Source: Ophiodon elongatus (taxonomy: Eukaryota; Chordata; Actinopteri; Perciformes; Hexagrammidae). Taken from it: a stretch of 64,000 bases of DNA. Made by a program: the position numbers and the translations under genes. Within the stretch, counting starts at the first letter, position 1. Each line of letters starts with the position of its first letter. The stretch is taken from positions 211,001 through 275,000 of the forward strand of contig JACSYO010000708.1 of the NCBI GenBank assembly GCA_016806645.1, given 5' to 3'. The notes under the pieces are model-generated. The model worked only from the letters and a program-made list of their open reading frames with translations, made no database searches and had not been told where the DNA came from. Below, in pieces: positions 20,746-32,700 of this stretch.

Positions 20746-21407
20746 GGACAACCGTGCAAACACCCTGCAAAAGTATTAAATGTGACGCTGAGCTATGGCT
20801 CTTTTGCTTCTGCACTTCTTTAAGTCTGATTGTACACATACCCACATGCAACCGGGATGTGAAAACAAGTGCAGTCCAGTAAATGAATGCAAGCTTTTAT
20901 TTTTTGTTTACCTATATTTACACAATGTCTTTGTTTACTTGCTTGGTAAAGTGACACGTCAAATGTTCCAGCTCTCATGTGCCATCTGCTGTTAGGTTTG
21001 AGAACTGCACCGTCATGTATTTACTTGATAAACGTTTGAATTCATTGTATTGATATATACATGGGTGTGTGGAAGGTTTTATTACGTTGAAGCAAAGAGT
21101 AATCCAATGTTAGATTTAGATTCACCATGCATTGTAAATAGAAATGTAACCAAGTGTAAATGAATCCATCTGGTCTAAATTAAGTAAAATAAGATTTCAA
21201 TTATTAATTCTGCTTTTTTTTATTTGTATGGTTTATTTTTGGGTTTCATATTCAGTATTTTTAAAAAGAATTCAACAATGTCTTGTTTTTAAAGTGATAT
21301 GGCAGTCTCTCAATAATGTAGATGTATGAAATATATTAAATGGTTAAGTGAAGTCCGTTGACCATATAATTTGTATGCTTACTTTGATATGAGACAATTA
21401 TGGCACT

Positions 21408-21474
21408 TATTTGAAATTATTACTTATTTTTCATTTTATGACATAAAATGAAAAATAAGTAATAATTTCAAATA
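21408..21474. repeat. perfect 33-bp inverted repeat with a 1-base centre
   Basis: The left arm 21408-21440 and the right arm 21442-21474 are exact reverse complements around a single A at 21441. Past one mismatch (T against G) the pairing continues for three more bases. The arms are AT-rich. There are no obvious terminal motifs or target duplication. Confidence 0.95.
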
Positions 21475-24400
21475 CGTGAAGACAAACAGGAACAATGTGA
21501 CACGACATTCGGCTTTAGTTGAGACAGTCAGTCATTTCTTTTCAGATGTAGATTGTTTTGTTGTTGTTTACGGCCTTTCTGTTATATTATATTAGGGTTA
21601 ATGTGTAGTTTGGAAATATTAAAACTACAAATTAGACTTTGAAACTTTCACAATTTCCTAGGTTATGGTGTGCAGAGAGCAAAGGCAAAAGTACTTTATT
21701 AGGATTCTGTGTGGTTGTGGTTACATGGTGAATGAAGGCCTCCCTGCGGCCCATGATAGATAAACCTTGAGGTACATTACATGAAATCATAATATAGAGA
21801 TTAAAGATGACCTCTGACAATCTAATTTCAATGGACCAACTCCAAACAAACTTGATGATATGAATTCTATCTTGATGCTCTCAATTCCAAATTAGGATGA
21901 CAGTTGTTCATGTGTGTATGTTGATGCTAACCTCACTGTCAAGTATAATTACAATAGCATGAAATCAATTCTGGGTCAGGGTGTTTTGCTTCTCTTCAAC
22001 GTGAGGCAATATGATGATGCCAATAGTTACTACCTGGCCTTTTTGAATGAGGTTTTGACCACTTCATACCTCACATCACTGGGTGTGTCTGTATGGAAAC
22101 TGTGAAGGACTAGAACCCTGTCCCAGGGTCCAATGTGTCCACATCACTGCAATACTGCAAGTATTTGGATTATGAATGCATACAAATTAACGGTTGTTAC
22201 TCTATACGTTGCTGCTAAAACACCCAAGGCCCTGTGACGATGGTGTGTGTGAGCTGTGCATCACAAGCTGGCGGCCTCTAAACATCCACCACTACAGCCC
22301 TTTGACTACATGTGGAGTCTTCAGTTGTCCTAAAGGCACTTGACCCTCACAATGAGGTCAAGCAGGAACTGACAAAGCAATAGGCTGAAGATGTATGGCG
22401 CTTTGGCCTGCTTAAGGTTGATTTGTAACCTGTGAAGCACAAATCCTCAACGTTGGGCTCACCGCGAAGGTAACGGTGATCCATCAACATGCACTAATAC
22501 ACTGGGCTTTGAGGAGGCTGATTCTCTAGAAGAGAGGAGAGGGTTTCTTGAATTAACAGATTTGAGTCGAGCTACCTAGTCAGGCATTGTTACATTTATA
22601 CAGCCTCTATCTAATACAGCATTCAATAGCATTTATTTTTATATATACTGCAAATATTGCAATTGTAACCCAGCTGAACAAAACAAGTTAAAATAGAAAT
22701 TAATTAAGTTGTAAACAATTAAAATACTGATTATTATGATTAAATTAAAAGCTTAAACGTGTTGCTTTTATTCTGTTATTCGACTACTGGGATAACTTAG
22801 TCAAATCTTTTGTTTCACATCATTCACATCACGGATGTTTATCATCCGTATCCTTCACAGGTGTAGAGAGTTCCTCCAAGCCGCCACGTTGAGCCAGAAG
22901 TATTTGTTCCGTGTAACGATGTTGAGAAACCGTAGGAACTAAGTTGAATCAGTTATTGAAGTCGAGCTGTTATCAGGTGACCGAAACTGTTTGACTGCAC
23001 ACGCCATGTGAACGGTTTCATCTGAATTAGTTGCTCTTCACACGCCTCGGGAAGCTAACATTAGCTTCTCAGTGGTGTTTAGCTAGTTTTGTTGCGCGTT
23101 AGCTCCAATGTTACTTCCATGTAAAGCCTTTTCTATCATTTCACTATGATTTGTGAATATCAGGCGATGAAAGGGACATGTTTTTGATGTTAAAAGTGAG
23201 TTTCTTTGTAATATTCACCGTGTTACTAAAAGAGGAATGTGGAGTTTTAATCACCTCCTGTGTCCTTAGAGATAATTAAATGATTTGTCAGGCAGTACTT
23301 TTGAAAAGAAATGCTGAACTACGAAATGTAGTGTAACCCTCTGACAAATGGTTACTATAACGTTTAGAATTATCTCCATTCACTCTATTTTATTATCAAC
23401 CACATCTTTTATTTGATTCTCCTTTATTTTATTCTGAAGTTAATTTATTACTTTGTTTTAGCGCAGAGGTCTAATTTTGCATCAGTAAGCGTTCTATTAG
23501 AAGAAACTTGGCACAAAGTGGAATAATTGATCGCCATATCGGTGAAAAACAAGACAGCTTGTCACTCTGTAGTGACGGCAAGCGGAGCATGGCGAGAGAA
23601 CAGCAGAGACCCTGACACTGATATTACATATAACATTTTACTTGTACTTGATTTAAAAAAAAGAAAAGGGTTGTATTGTATGTTTGATATTGACAAAATG
23701 AAAACTGTACAGTTAGAAGAGTTTTAATAGATTGGAATTTGCTACATAATCCATGTTGTGTTATACAGGGTAGGACTGAGGGGAAAGGCCTCAACGAACA
23801 ACTGAACTGAACATTGTTTTTTGGGAGGGAAGATTTTTTTATTTTATCTATGGACAGAATAAGACTGAATGCCGGCAGTAGTAAAATTGTTCTATTAAAT
23901 GTTTGTTAATACAATGATTTAGCTTTAAACTTACTACTGTGTTCTGTTTAGTCATTGCGGTGTCTGATTGTTGTTCATTAACCCTCCTTACGAATCAAGA
24001 TTCTGGTCCAGTGTGCATTAATCCTCACAGGTGGGTCACAGTAGCTTCACTACAAAGAGTATTTGTCAAAAGTTTTGTTTATTCAATTGGAGAAACATGT
24101 GATGTGGTTCTACAGAAAAATACAATTTTGCTTCTCTGTGAGATGTGTCGGTTAAATGTTAAATCTGTAAGACATATTTGTGTATTTTATTGCCTACTCA
24201 AACATTGGCTAAACTCAACTCTTCTTTTCATGTCTGATGTTTGTATTGTGTTAATATATGCTCAGCATATTTTGTGAGAGCAAAAATAATTCTTATATCA
24301 TTTGATAATTTGGAATTTGAACTAACTTTATGGAGAAACAAATCAGTTTCAATATGATAAATATGCATTCAGTCAAGTTATTATAATCTAGTAGCATGTT

Positions 24401-27400
24401 GTACAACATAAGAGAAAAATGAAATATGAGGAAAGAAGAACAGAGACTATACGCCTGTTTGTAAATGCAGGTCAGGTGTTTATTGAGTGAGGAGATCCAG
24501 TGAAGAAGATCCAACGGTCCCAGTAGATGGACATCCTCCCAGCTTGATTTCCAGGTACCCGGATGAACCATCTGCTTTGTGGTGGGATCGTGCCGTTCAC
24601 CTGGATTGGTACCCGCTCAAACATACAATATAATTAGAGAGTGCACTCCGACTCATCAGACAGGTCAGACCTCCATCTGATTGAACTCACACAATGTTGA
24701 CTTTGATCAATTTTGCCTGTGGTCATCAGACACTGACTTTTGAAGTTACTTGAAACTGGAGAAATCCCACATAATGATAAATACCCCTAATGACTTCAGG
24801 TGACCAAACTCCTTTGTCTTTATCAATTATCTTTGGTTGAAAGGACCCAGTTTTTTATTTTTCATATCCAAATGTTCTTGCTGTTCAAAGGCAAACTATA
24901 GTTGCAGTTAACTGAATTAACTTAAGGTGTACTTATCCAGGAGTGAGTCACACAATAGTCAGTGGGCCATTGGCTCAATCACCATTGTGTTACCTCCTTA
25001 GGCTTTAGATAGTGACTTAACAGACGTGTATTTAAATGAAAATCTTTAAATGTGTGACTTTACATGAGACACACAAAACCAAATTGTGAAACTCAACAAT
25101 AACAAAAAACACAAAGTTTAAGTTACTGTTGTTGTATTACTAATAAAGAAAACACAAGAAGAGACTCAATATCAGGAAGAGAAATGACACTTGCAATAGA
25201 AAGTGAAGTTAACATAAAGGGTCTAATTGAGGACCCGCGGCGAGCCGAACCAACGCTGTGTTTGCTTTGCAGAAGGCTTGAGAAATGGAGACCGGGCCAG
25301 TTCTGGTTGAAACCTCAAAGTGTCCGGACCTCCGACTGGGCTGAAGGAAAGCAGGAAGCACTTCCACCTCAGACAAAGCTGTAATTCAGCACAGCTTCAG
25401 GTTTGAATGTTAAGAAGTGTGGTATAGACCTATAATCAACAGAGAAAATATGTCCATCCATACATGTACTAAACTTTTTACTGTATACAGTGAACAAATT
25501 AAAAGAGAATATAACGCCATAACCTTATTAATTACAATATGCACACGATGTACTCAGGTTAACGGCCTTTACAGCAACAGATCTTTTTCCCATCAGTCAT
25601 CTTGACTTGTCATAGTACAAAAATCTCAGGGGTTACAAATAATACATCAAGGCTGGAAATGAGCTTCTCAGATTATTCTTTAATTTCTTAAGGCATTTCA
25701 GACGATGCAGGGTGACACCCGGCTAAATCTTTGTTACGGTGCTGGAAGTATCTAAAAGTCCATATTTCTATGGTCCAAACTGATAGAAGATATATCCGCT
25801 TATGACTTTGCACTGTGTACGGATATCTCTTTTATCAGTTCTTACTGCATCATAAAATGTCTGTCATGATGTAATTGTGCTCATAATTTGGAAAATGAAA
25901 CTTAATTATGAAATAAAAGACAAACAAAACACTAGCACTTAACTCCTGAAATGTTTTTGATTCCTGTTTCAGCCAACTGGCACTTTGTAACTTTTTTTTT
26001 ATTATATTAGATGCTGTATAAATGATGTTTATTACTTTTATGCTTTACTCATAATCTTTGGGCAAAAATATTATGTACAGAAATTGATGCGTGGCAATAT
26101 GCTGATTGCAAATAGCAGGCATATGCTTGTCAATCTAGATTTAATCTGATTCATTAACAGCTTACGCACGGACACAAACAAAATATTCCGGCACACATTT
26201 GCCGTGAATAATTTACCACGCGCATATTATTTACTTGTTTATCTGTTTATTTTGTGAGCAAAGTACGGACATTTCGAATCACATGAGGCCCAACGAATGC
26301 AGAACAAAGGACCGATCTCACTGAGAGGAACAAAAACTCTCAGTGTTTAGACACACTTTGATGGACAGAGACGGCCACCATCCTCCATGAGAAAGTAAAG
26401 ACCGTTTGTTCTTGTTGAATACATTACACAAACACAAGCTCAAATTCAGCCGAGTTAGAGTTAAGTAGTGAGAAACGAGAAGAAGAAAGTGATGTAATAA
26501 CAAAAGCTACATTCACTAAGGAAATCTTGAGTTTATTTGTTTATTTACTACTACTCTGTACTTCCAAGCAAAACTAGTGAAAATGCATTTGGTAATGAAG
26601 CAATAGACGAGGATAACTTGATTTACAATGAGAATATCAGTTATTATTGTTGTATTTAACATTACGCTGCAGTTTGGTATTCAGTAATATAACAAGAGAG
26701 ACTTCTTGCTGCTTTTATCGATTTTATTATTTATTATAGAGAAACGACGCTCAGCTCAATCCAGAAGATTCTTCCACACGAGTCCATCATGAACTGGATC
26801 TGTTACACAGCGACGTCTTCGACAACCAGAAGGTCCGTGGTCCCAGCACACGTTTAGAGGCCGAGACCAGAGGGCCTGGGTGCTGTCTCCACAAAAGGGA
26901 TGAGAAGTCTCTTTCATTCCCCCGCTGTAAACCATGAAGCTATGATGTTGCTCTGTGGCACACACTCCCTCTTTACTGTTCTATCGTACAAATCTTCTCC
27001 TCGGGTCTCTTCTTTGCTGGTGTAGCTTCCTACATGGCTTAACCAATGAGTGGAGCCTCTGAAACTTCTGGACGCTCACTGGGAAGTACAGAGGTACCAG
27101 AGAGAGGCGCTGGAACACAAGGAAGACGAACGCATGTGAGAAATAGGCGGCTGAATGTGGCCACGAGTGTTCCCGCCTCCGCATCAGTGCAGCAAAGAGC
27201 AAGAAAAGAATGAGGAAGAGGAAGAGGAAGAGGAAGCTTTCTAAGGCGAGTCACAGTCAGTCAGCTTTATACGAGTGTGTATTGCTTTAAGGGGATTTCA
27301 CTAGTGTTTAAATACATAACTGCTGAACATCAGCATGTTAGCATTCGGATACATTGAACTAAGGATCATTCTCAGGATTTTAAGGATACATATTTGATCA

Positions 27401-27454
27401 TTGACTAAAAATGAAGAAAAGAAACTACATTCTCTCGACAACGTTATAAAACTT

Positions 27455-27720
27455 CTCTCAGTGGCTCAGTGGTTAGCACTATCGCCTCTGTGGGATTTGT
27501 GTGTTCTCCCCCCGTGCCGACGTGGGCTTCCTTCGGGATTTGCGCCTGCTTCCTCCCACAGTTCAAACGCATGCACAATATTTGCCAATATTTGTCTGTA
27601 TTCGACACCTATTTCATGTCTGTCCGCCCTGGAAGAGGGATCCCGCAGGTGCTCTTCCTGAGGTTTCTCCGCTCTTTTTCCTTAGTGGAGTTTTTACACA
27701 TCCAAATCCAGGGTCTAGGG
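27455..27720 (+). mobile_element. degraded SINE-like composite with a tRNA-type head
   Basis: The block begins GTGGCTCAGTGGTTAGCACT (a tRNA box A-like head) and continues GTGTTCTCCCCCCGTGCCGA, GTGGGCTTCCTTCGGG and CTTCCTCCCACAGTTCAAAC. These are the signature phrases of a very common fish repeat; the box B portion seems deleted. From 27615 it is followed by CCGCCCTGGAAGAGGGATCC and GAGGTTTCTCC, signature of a second common fish repeat. Both are recognised from memory. Confidence 0.65.
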
Positions 27721-28185
27721 AGAGGAAGTTGTTTTAAATGCATTGCTGAAATGCTGTTGCTGTTGGTTTCATTCAAAGAGATTTAGAAGTGTGTGTGTTA
27801 GTGAAGTGTAAAATAAAGCAAATGCTATGCAGTGCTATGTAGTCCGCCCTTCATGCTGGAGGCCTTAAATGAACATTTCTGTAAACCTAACAGAACTTGT
27901 AGTGATTACAACTATTTGGGTGTCATTTCTACACCAATCAGAAAGGGATGTCTCCGCCTAAGTGTGTGTGTGTGTGTGTGTGTCGAGCCCTGTTCTGCTG
28001 GTTGGATATCATTGCTAGCTCAGGGATTCCTGTGCACATTAGTGGCTGCATGAGTTGTGGAGTTTTTGTTTTGTGTGTGTACATGTGTGCGTTTCTGTGT
28101 GTGCTGCTCCCGCCACCCCCCTATCTCCATAACCCCTGTCCCATTCTCTCCCTGTGTCCCCATCTCTCTCTCCTTTTGTCCCAGC

Positions 28186-28266
28186 ATGGCTGTAGGATGG
28201 CTGCCCTGTGGACTCTCTCTCTGCTGCTCTCTGCCTGCCTGTTGTGGCCTGCGTGTTTGGCCCTGA
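28186..28266 (+). promoter_or_regulatory. upstream out-of-frame ATG overlapping the slc9a start
   Basis: A strong acceptor (pyrimidine tract ending CCCAG at 28184) suggests that the first coding exon begins at 28185. It is followed at once by ATG at 28186, which opens a 26-codon frame ending at 28266. That frame overlaps the real start at 28197, which has A at -3 and G at +4. If the acceptor is used, ribosomes meet this ATG 11 bases before the main one, unless leaky scanning occurs. Confidence 0.55.
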
Positions 28267-29683
28267 CGAACCCATCTGAGCCCCGCAACCTGCCCCCCTC
28301 GCGGGGCTTCAACGCCAGCGATGGCAGCCTGTCTGTGGATCTGCCCATGGTTCTCAGGGTTTTCAGCGTGGACTATCACCATGTGCAGGCTCCCTTTGAG
28401 ATTGTGCTGTGGATCATGCTGGCCTCACTGGCCAAGCTGGGTGAGCGTCAATTGCTCTAATGCTCGTACAGAAGAAGCCAACATCAGATACGATGCTATA
28501 GGAGGAGGTTAGATGTTGTTTGAGCGATTCAATCTGAAGTTAACTGAAGCTGCTTCAGAGTTTTATGTTACGGCATGTACGAGTTACTTCATCAACTTCT
28601 GTCTGAGTAATGTAATCCAAGTAGTTTACAAAAGTAATGTATGGTCTATGTATATATATTTTTTAAATCCCCAAAAAATCCATTCAAATACAGATTTGGA
28701 TGTAGATTACGATGGCAACGGTCAAAGCTTTAAAGCATTCAGGTCAGCCTTATGAAATTGTCTTTATATATAGACTATATAAAGCTAATTGAAGCATCCC
28801 ATTACTACCCGGCTGTGTGCATATATGATGCGTATTAGCTTTTGGTGTAGCTCCACATCTGGGCTCTCAGTGACTGATTAAAAATTGTTGCAACTAAAAG
28901 AAAATCCAATATGGTTGAATCCAAGTAGCATGACGCCTTTCATCTTCTCTATCTCTAACCACCAGGTTTCCACTGGTCAGGTCGAGTCCCAGCAGTGGTG
29001 CCAGAGAGCTGTCTCCTCATCATGGTGGGCCTCCTGGTTGGAGGGGTGATCTATGGCGTTCGCCACTCTGCTCCCCCGACTCTCAGCGCCGATGCTTTCT
29101 TCCTCTTTCTGCTCCCACCAATCGTCCTAGACGCAGGATACTTCCTGCCAGGGAGGCTGTTCTTTGAGAACCTCGGCACCATCCTCTGGTTGGTACACAC
29201 TCAATGTTGGAGGTCTGTTTCCAAAATGTGTAGAATACACTTTGTTCTATACCTTTTTCACATATTATTTGAGTTTTGTTTCCCCAAAAACATGCCAAAT
29301 ATGCCTGATGTACAGAAAGAAATATAACATATCTATAGAATGCGCAACATGTTTTCCATCTTATTAATAAAGCATCAATGATTCCTGAAACAAGCAGATA
29401 AAAATAAATATATTATATTATTTATCTGTTTAAAGCTGCGAACATCAATATGTTTAAGCATGCTAGCATCGTGGCTCAAGGAATGGCTCTGTCATTGGTC
29501 AGTCCACCACTTAAGGCAAGACTGAGATTTCCCAAAAACGAAATTACATTTTGTGCAGACATTCAAATATCCCAGAGGAAAATTCCTAAAGACTTTGGTG
29601 ATCCAGGTCAAATCACCTCAGATTCGTTACACTTTATCGTCCACATAAAATTGAAAGTTGTCTTTGGCACAGGTATGTAAGAC

Positions 29684-29764
<81 letters not shown>

Positions 29765-32700
29765 TATAACAATACTCAAGAGTTATGCATCATGCAGTCT
29801 GAAGGCCCAAACGCACTGAAAGCGTCTCACATGCATGTTTTGAAGTACACCTTTTGTTTTAAATGGCTGAGCAAGAACCAAACACGTGTCAAACTACTTA
29901 GACTAATACTAACTACTAAATCTACTCCGACCTTGTTTCCATTTTGTAGCGTCAAATGATGACCGGGTGCCGAAAGCTCTTTTTACCTAATGGGAGAGAG
30001 CTTAAAGGAATAAAAAGTAAAGGTCCCCCTTTCTAAAAAATTTAAAATGTCAATGGGATTACCCAGGATAAATAAAGGTTAAATAAAGGATTTTCCCCCC
30101 AGATGACAATCTTTTATGGTAGAAATTAATTAATAACACTTGTTGCACTTTCACTGTGTAAAATGATAAGCACATTAGCTGTCACTACTTTGTAAATTCC
30201 ATTTGTAACTTGATGGCCGGTTTGTGTGCTCTCTGGTGTCACCACTGTACAATATAAGTGGGCCGAGGGTTTTTGTATTCTCAAAAACACCAACAGAGTG
30301 AATCTTCCATCTAGCGGGACTCCAATTTTCCCATTATTAGAAGAACATTAGAAGTGAACGAAGAGTGCTGAGTGAATTGTTCTTTCACTGGAATGTAAGT
30401 CCATTAAAACACCACCACAGTGGATGTTACTCTACATAATTTAACAATAAGTAAGGGGGGGGGGGGGGCTCCAATACTTTGGTTTATGACCAGATATTTG
30501 AAAAACTAGTGGCACTCACAGCTTCATCTGTACTTTTTGCTCAGCACCAATTAGCATATGTTAGCATGTTAACACACTAAACTAAGAACATCAAAATGTT
30601 AACATTGTCACTTAGCATGGTTCTGTTAGCATTTAGCGTCATCAAAAAGGTGACTAGTAGTAGAGAATGATCGCACTATTCAGAAGTTCCTCTGAGCTGT
30701 GGGGTGTTTTTGCGTCTCTCATACGACTGCTTTGGTTTTTACGGCCCTCAGCTTTAGTGTTGCGGTTCAGTCTTCACCACTCTCATCATCGCCGTTTCTT
30801 TGATGTCATCTCGAGCACCTCGCCAAGCGGTATCTTTCCCTTTTTTTACCTGCAAAGCTGCTGACTGTGCACACATCTCCAGGTATGCGGTGCTGGGAAC
30901 CCTGTGGAACGTGTTGGGCATCGGCCTGTCTCTGTACGCCGTGTGTCTGCTGGCCCCGGACTCTCTGGGAGACATCTCTCTGCTCCACTGCCTGCTGTTT
31001 GGCTCTCTGATCGCCGCCGTCGACCCCGTGGCCGTGCTCTCCGTCTTCCAGGAGATGCATGTGAACGATCAGCTTCACATCCTGGTGTTTGGGGAGTCGC
31101 TGCTCAACGACGCCGTTACTGTGGTGAGGGCAGAGGTGGTCACCGGGGGTGGAATGGAATAGAATATATATATATTGTTTTGTGCACGATACATCTCTCT
31201 TCCTCCCAGGTGCTCTACAGGCTGTTTGAGTCCTTCCTTCGCCTGCCGTCAGTGTCGGGGCTGGACGTGTTGCTGGGAGGGTGCAGGGTTTTGGTGGTGG
31301 GCCTCGGGGGCCTGTTTGTAGGCCTCTTCTTTGGCCTGTTGGCGGCCCTCACCTCACGGTTCACCTCCAGAGCCCAGGTCATTGCCCCGCTCTTTGTCTT
31401 CCTCTACTCCTACTTGTCATACCTGACCTCCGAGATGCTTCACCTCTCCGGTATCATGGCGTGAGTGCTGCCGAGGATCAACTGACACTCAAAACAACTA
31501 ATTTTGCAAACGTTTAGCTTGGTGAAAGTTTATTTATATCTTATATCTTTTCCCCCTTTTCTGCAGCATTGTGACCTGTGCTGTGACTATGAAGCAGTAT
31601 GTGGAGGCCAATGTGTCCGAGCGCAGCAACACCAGCATTCAGTACTTCCTGAAGATGTGGAGCAGCGTGAGTGAAACCCTCATCTTCATCTTCCTGGGCG
31701 TGTCCACAATACAGGATGTCCACATGTGGAGCTGGCCCTTTGTCTGCTCCACACTACTGCTCTGCCTCGTCTGGAGGGCCACAGGTAGAATTAAAAGTCT
31801 TTCTCAGCTTTGGCCAGAAGCTTGAATATCCGTTGTCAGCGGAGAGGAATCATTGTACTTCCTCTGAAGGTGTTCTCCTGCTGACTGCTGTGGTGAACAA
31901 GCTCCGGAGGAACACCGTGACCTTTCGAGATCAGTTCATTATTGCCTACGGAGGCCTGAGAGGGGCAATCTGCTTTTCCCTCGTCTTCCTGATTGACGAC
32001 TTCCCAAAGAAAAGACTCTTCATCACAACCACCATCGTGGTCATCCTCTTCACTGTCTTCGTACAGGTGGGAGAATAACTTCACCTGTGAATTTTGATGA
32101 AAGACAGAAGACGGAAGCTTTTGTTCTTTTATTTGTTGAGTTGTTTTTGTCTGGTTTCCAGGGGATGACTATTAAGCCTCTAGTAGAGCTGCTGGATGTG
32201 AAGAGGAAGAAGAGAGCTTTGCCTTCTGTCAGCGAGGAGATCCACAGCAGGGTGAGAAATGGCAGCAGGTACAGCGGGTTGCTGAGCCTGCAATATGGTC
32301 TGTAAGGAATACAGCACTGTATATGCATTATTAGTGTTTATTCTAAAATAATCATTCAGGTGCCACACACTTACACGTCAGCTGTTTTTATAGTCATAAA
32401 GATTTAATGCATTTTTCCCTAACCCTAACCCTATTTTTTTTGTATAAGAAGGTAAAACATTTTAACAAACCAACATGAAATAATTTCCTTTAAAAGTGTG
32501 CACTTAGATTTAGACCTTCTCTGTGTTTTTAATGTTCTTGCTTTTAGAATCATGCTGTCACAAAATGAATGTATCAAAGCAAATTATTAACCAAAAGAAG
32601 AATTAATTTGGTGTTAAAATAACTTGCATGTTTTGTATCTTAAAATGTACCTTCTTCAAATACTCTTCTTGTTCCACTTAGATACTGTGCAAGTAATCAA

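Larger units (their letters stand above)
20746..28184. other. AT-rich spacer between tasl and slc9a
   Basis: No convincing coding exon was found. Contents noted are the tasl 3' UTR (no clear AATAAA chosen), a 67-bp palindrome at 21408-21474, and long AT-rich unique sequence at 21.5-24.4 and 25.4-26.7 kb. There is a 50-codon minus-strand frame at 24472-24624, treated as doubtful. A less AT-rich island lies at 26750-27260, and a SINE-like composite at 27455-27720. A short (TG)n lies at 27961-27983. Confidence 0.55.

Noticed and set aside
21408..21474. Pre-miRNA interpretation of the perfect palindrome
   Set aside because: A one-base centre leaves no normal terminal loop and the arms are too perfectly paired and AT-rich for a typical pre-miRNA; kept as a palindrome finding only.
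27455..27530. Possible tRNA gene
   Set aside because: The box A-like head is present, but the box B and acceptor-stem pairing are missing; it is better read as a SINE-like repeat head.
27948..28196. In-frame extension upstream of the slc9a ATG
   Set aside because: It runs through a TG repeat and across a strong splice acceptor at 28184; the leader beginning MAALW fits an NHE signal-like start.
31785..31869. Possible frameshift or retained intron in slc9a
   Set aside because: The 85-base gap between exons 5 and 6 has a GT donor and AG acceptor, and the phases restore the conserved reading VWRATG-VLLLT; the gene is intact.
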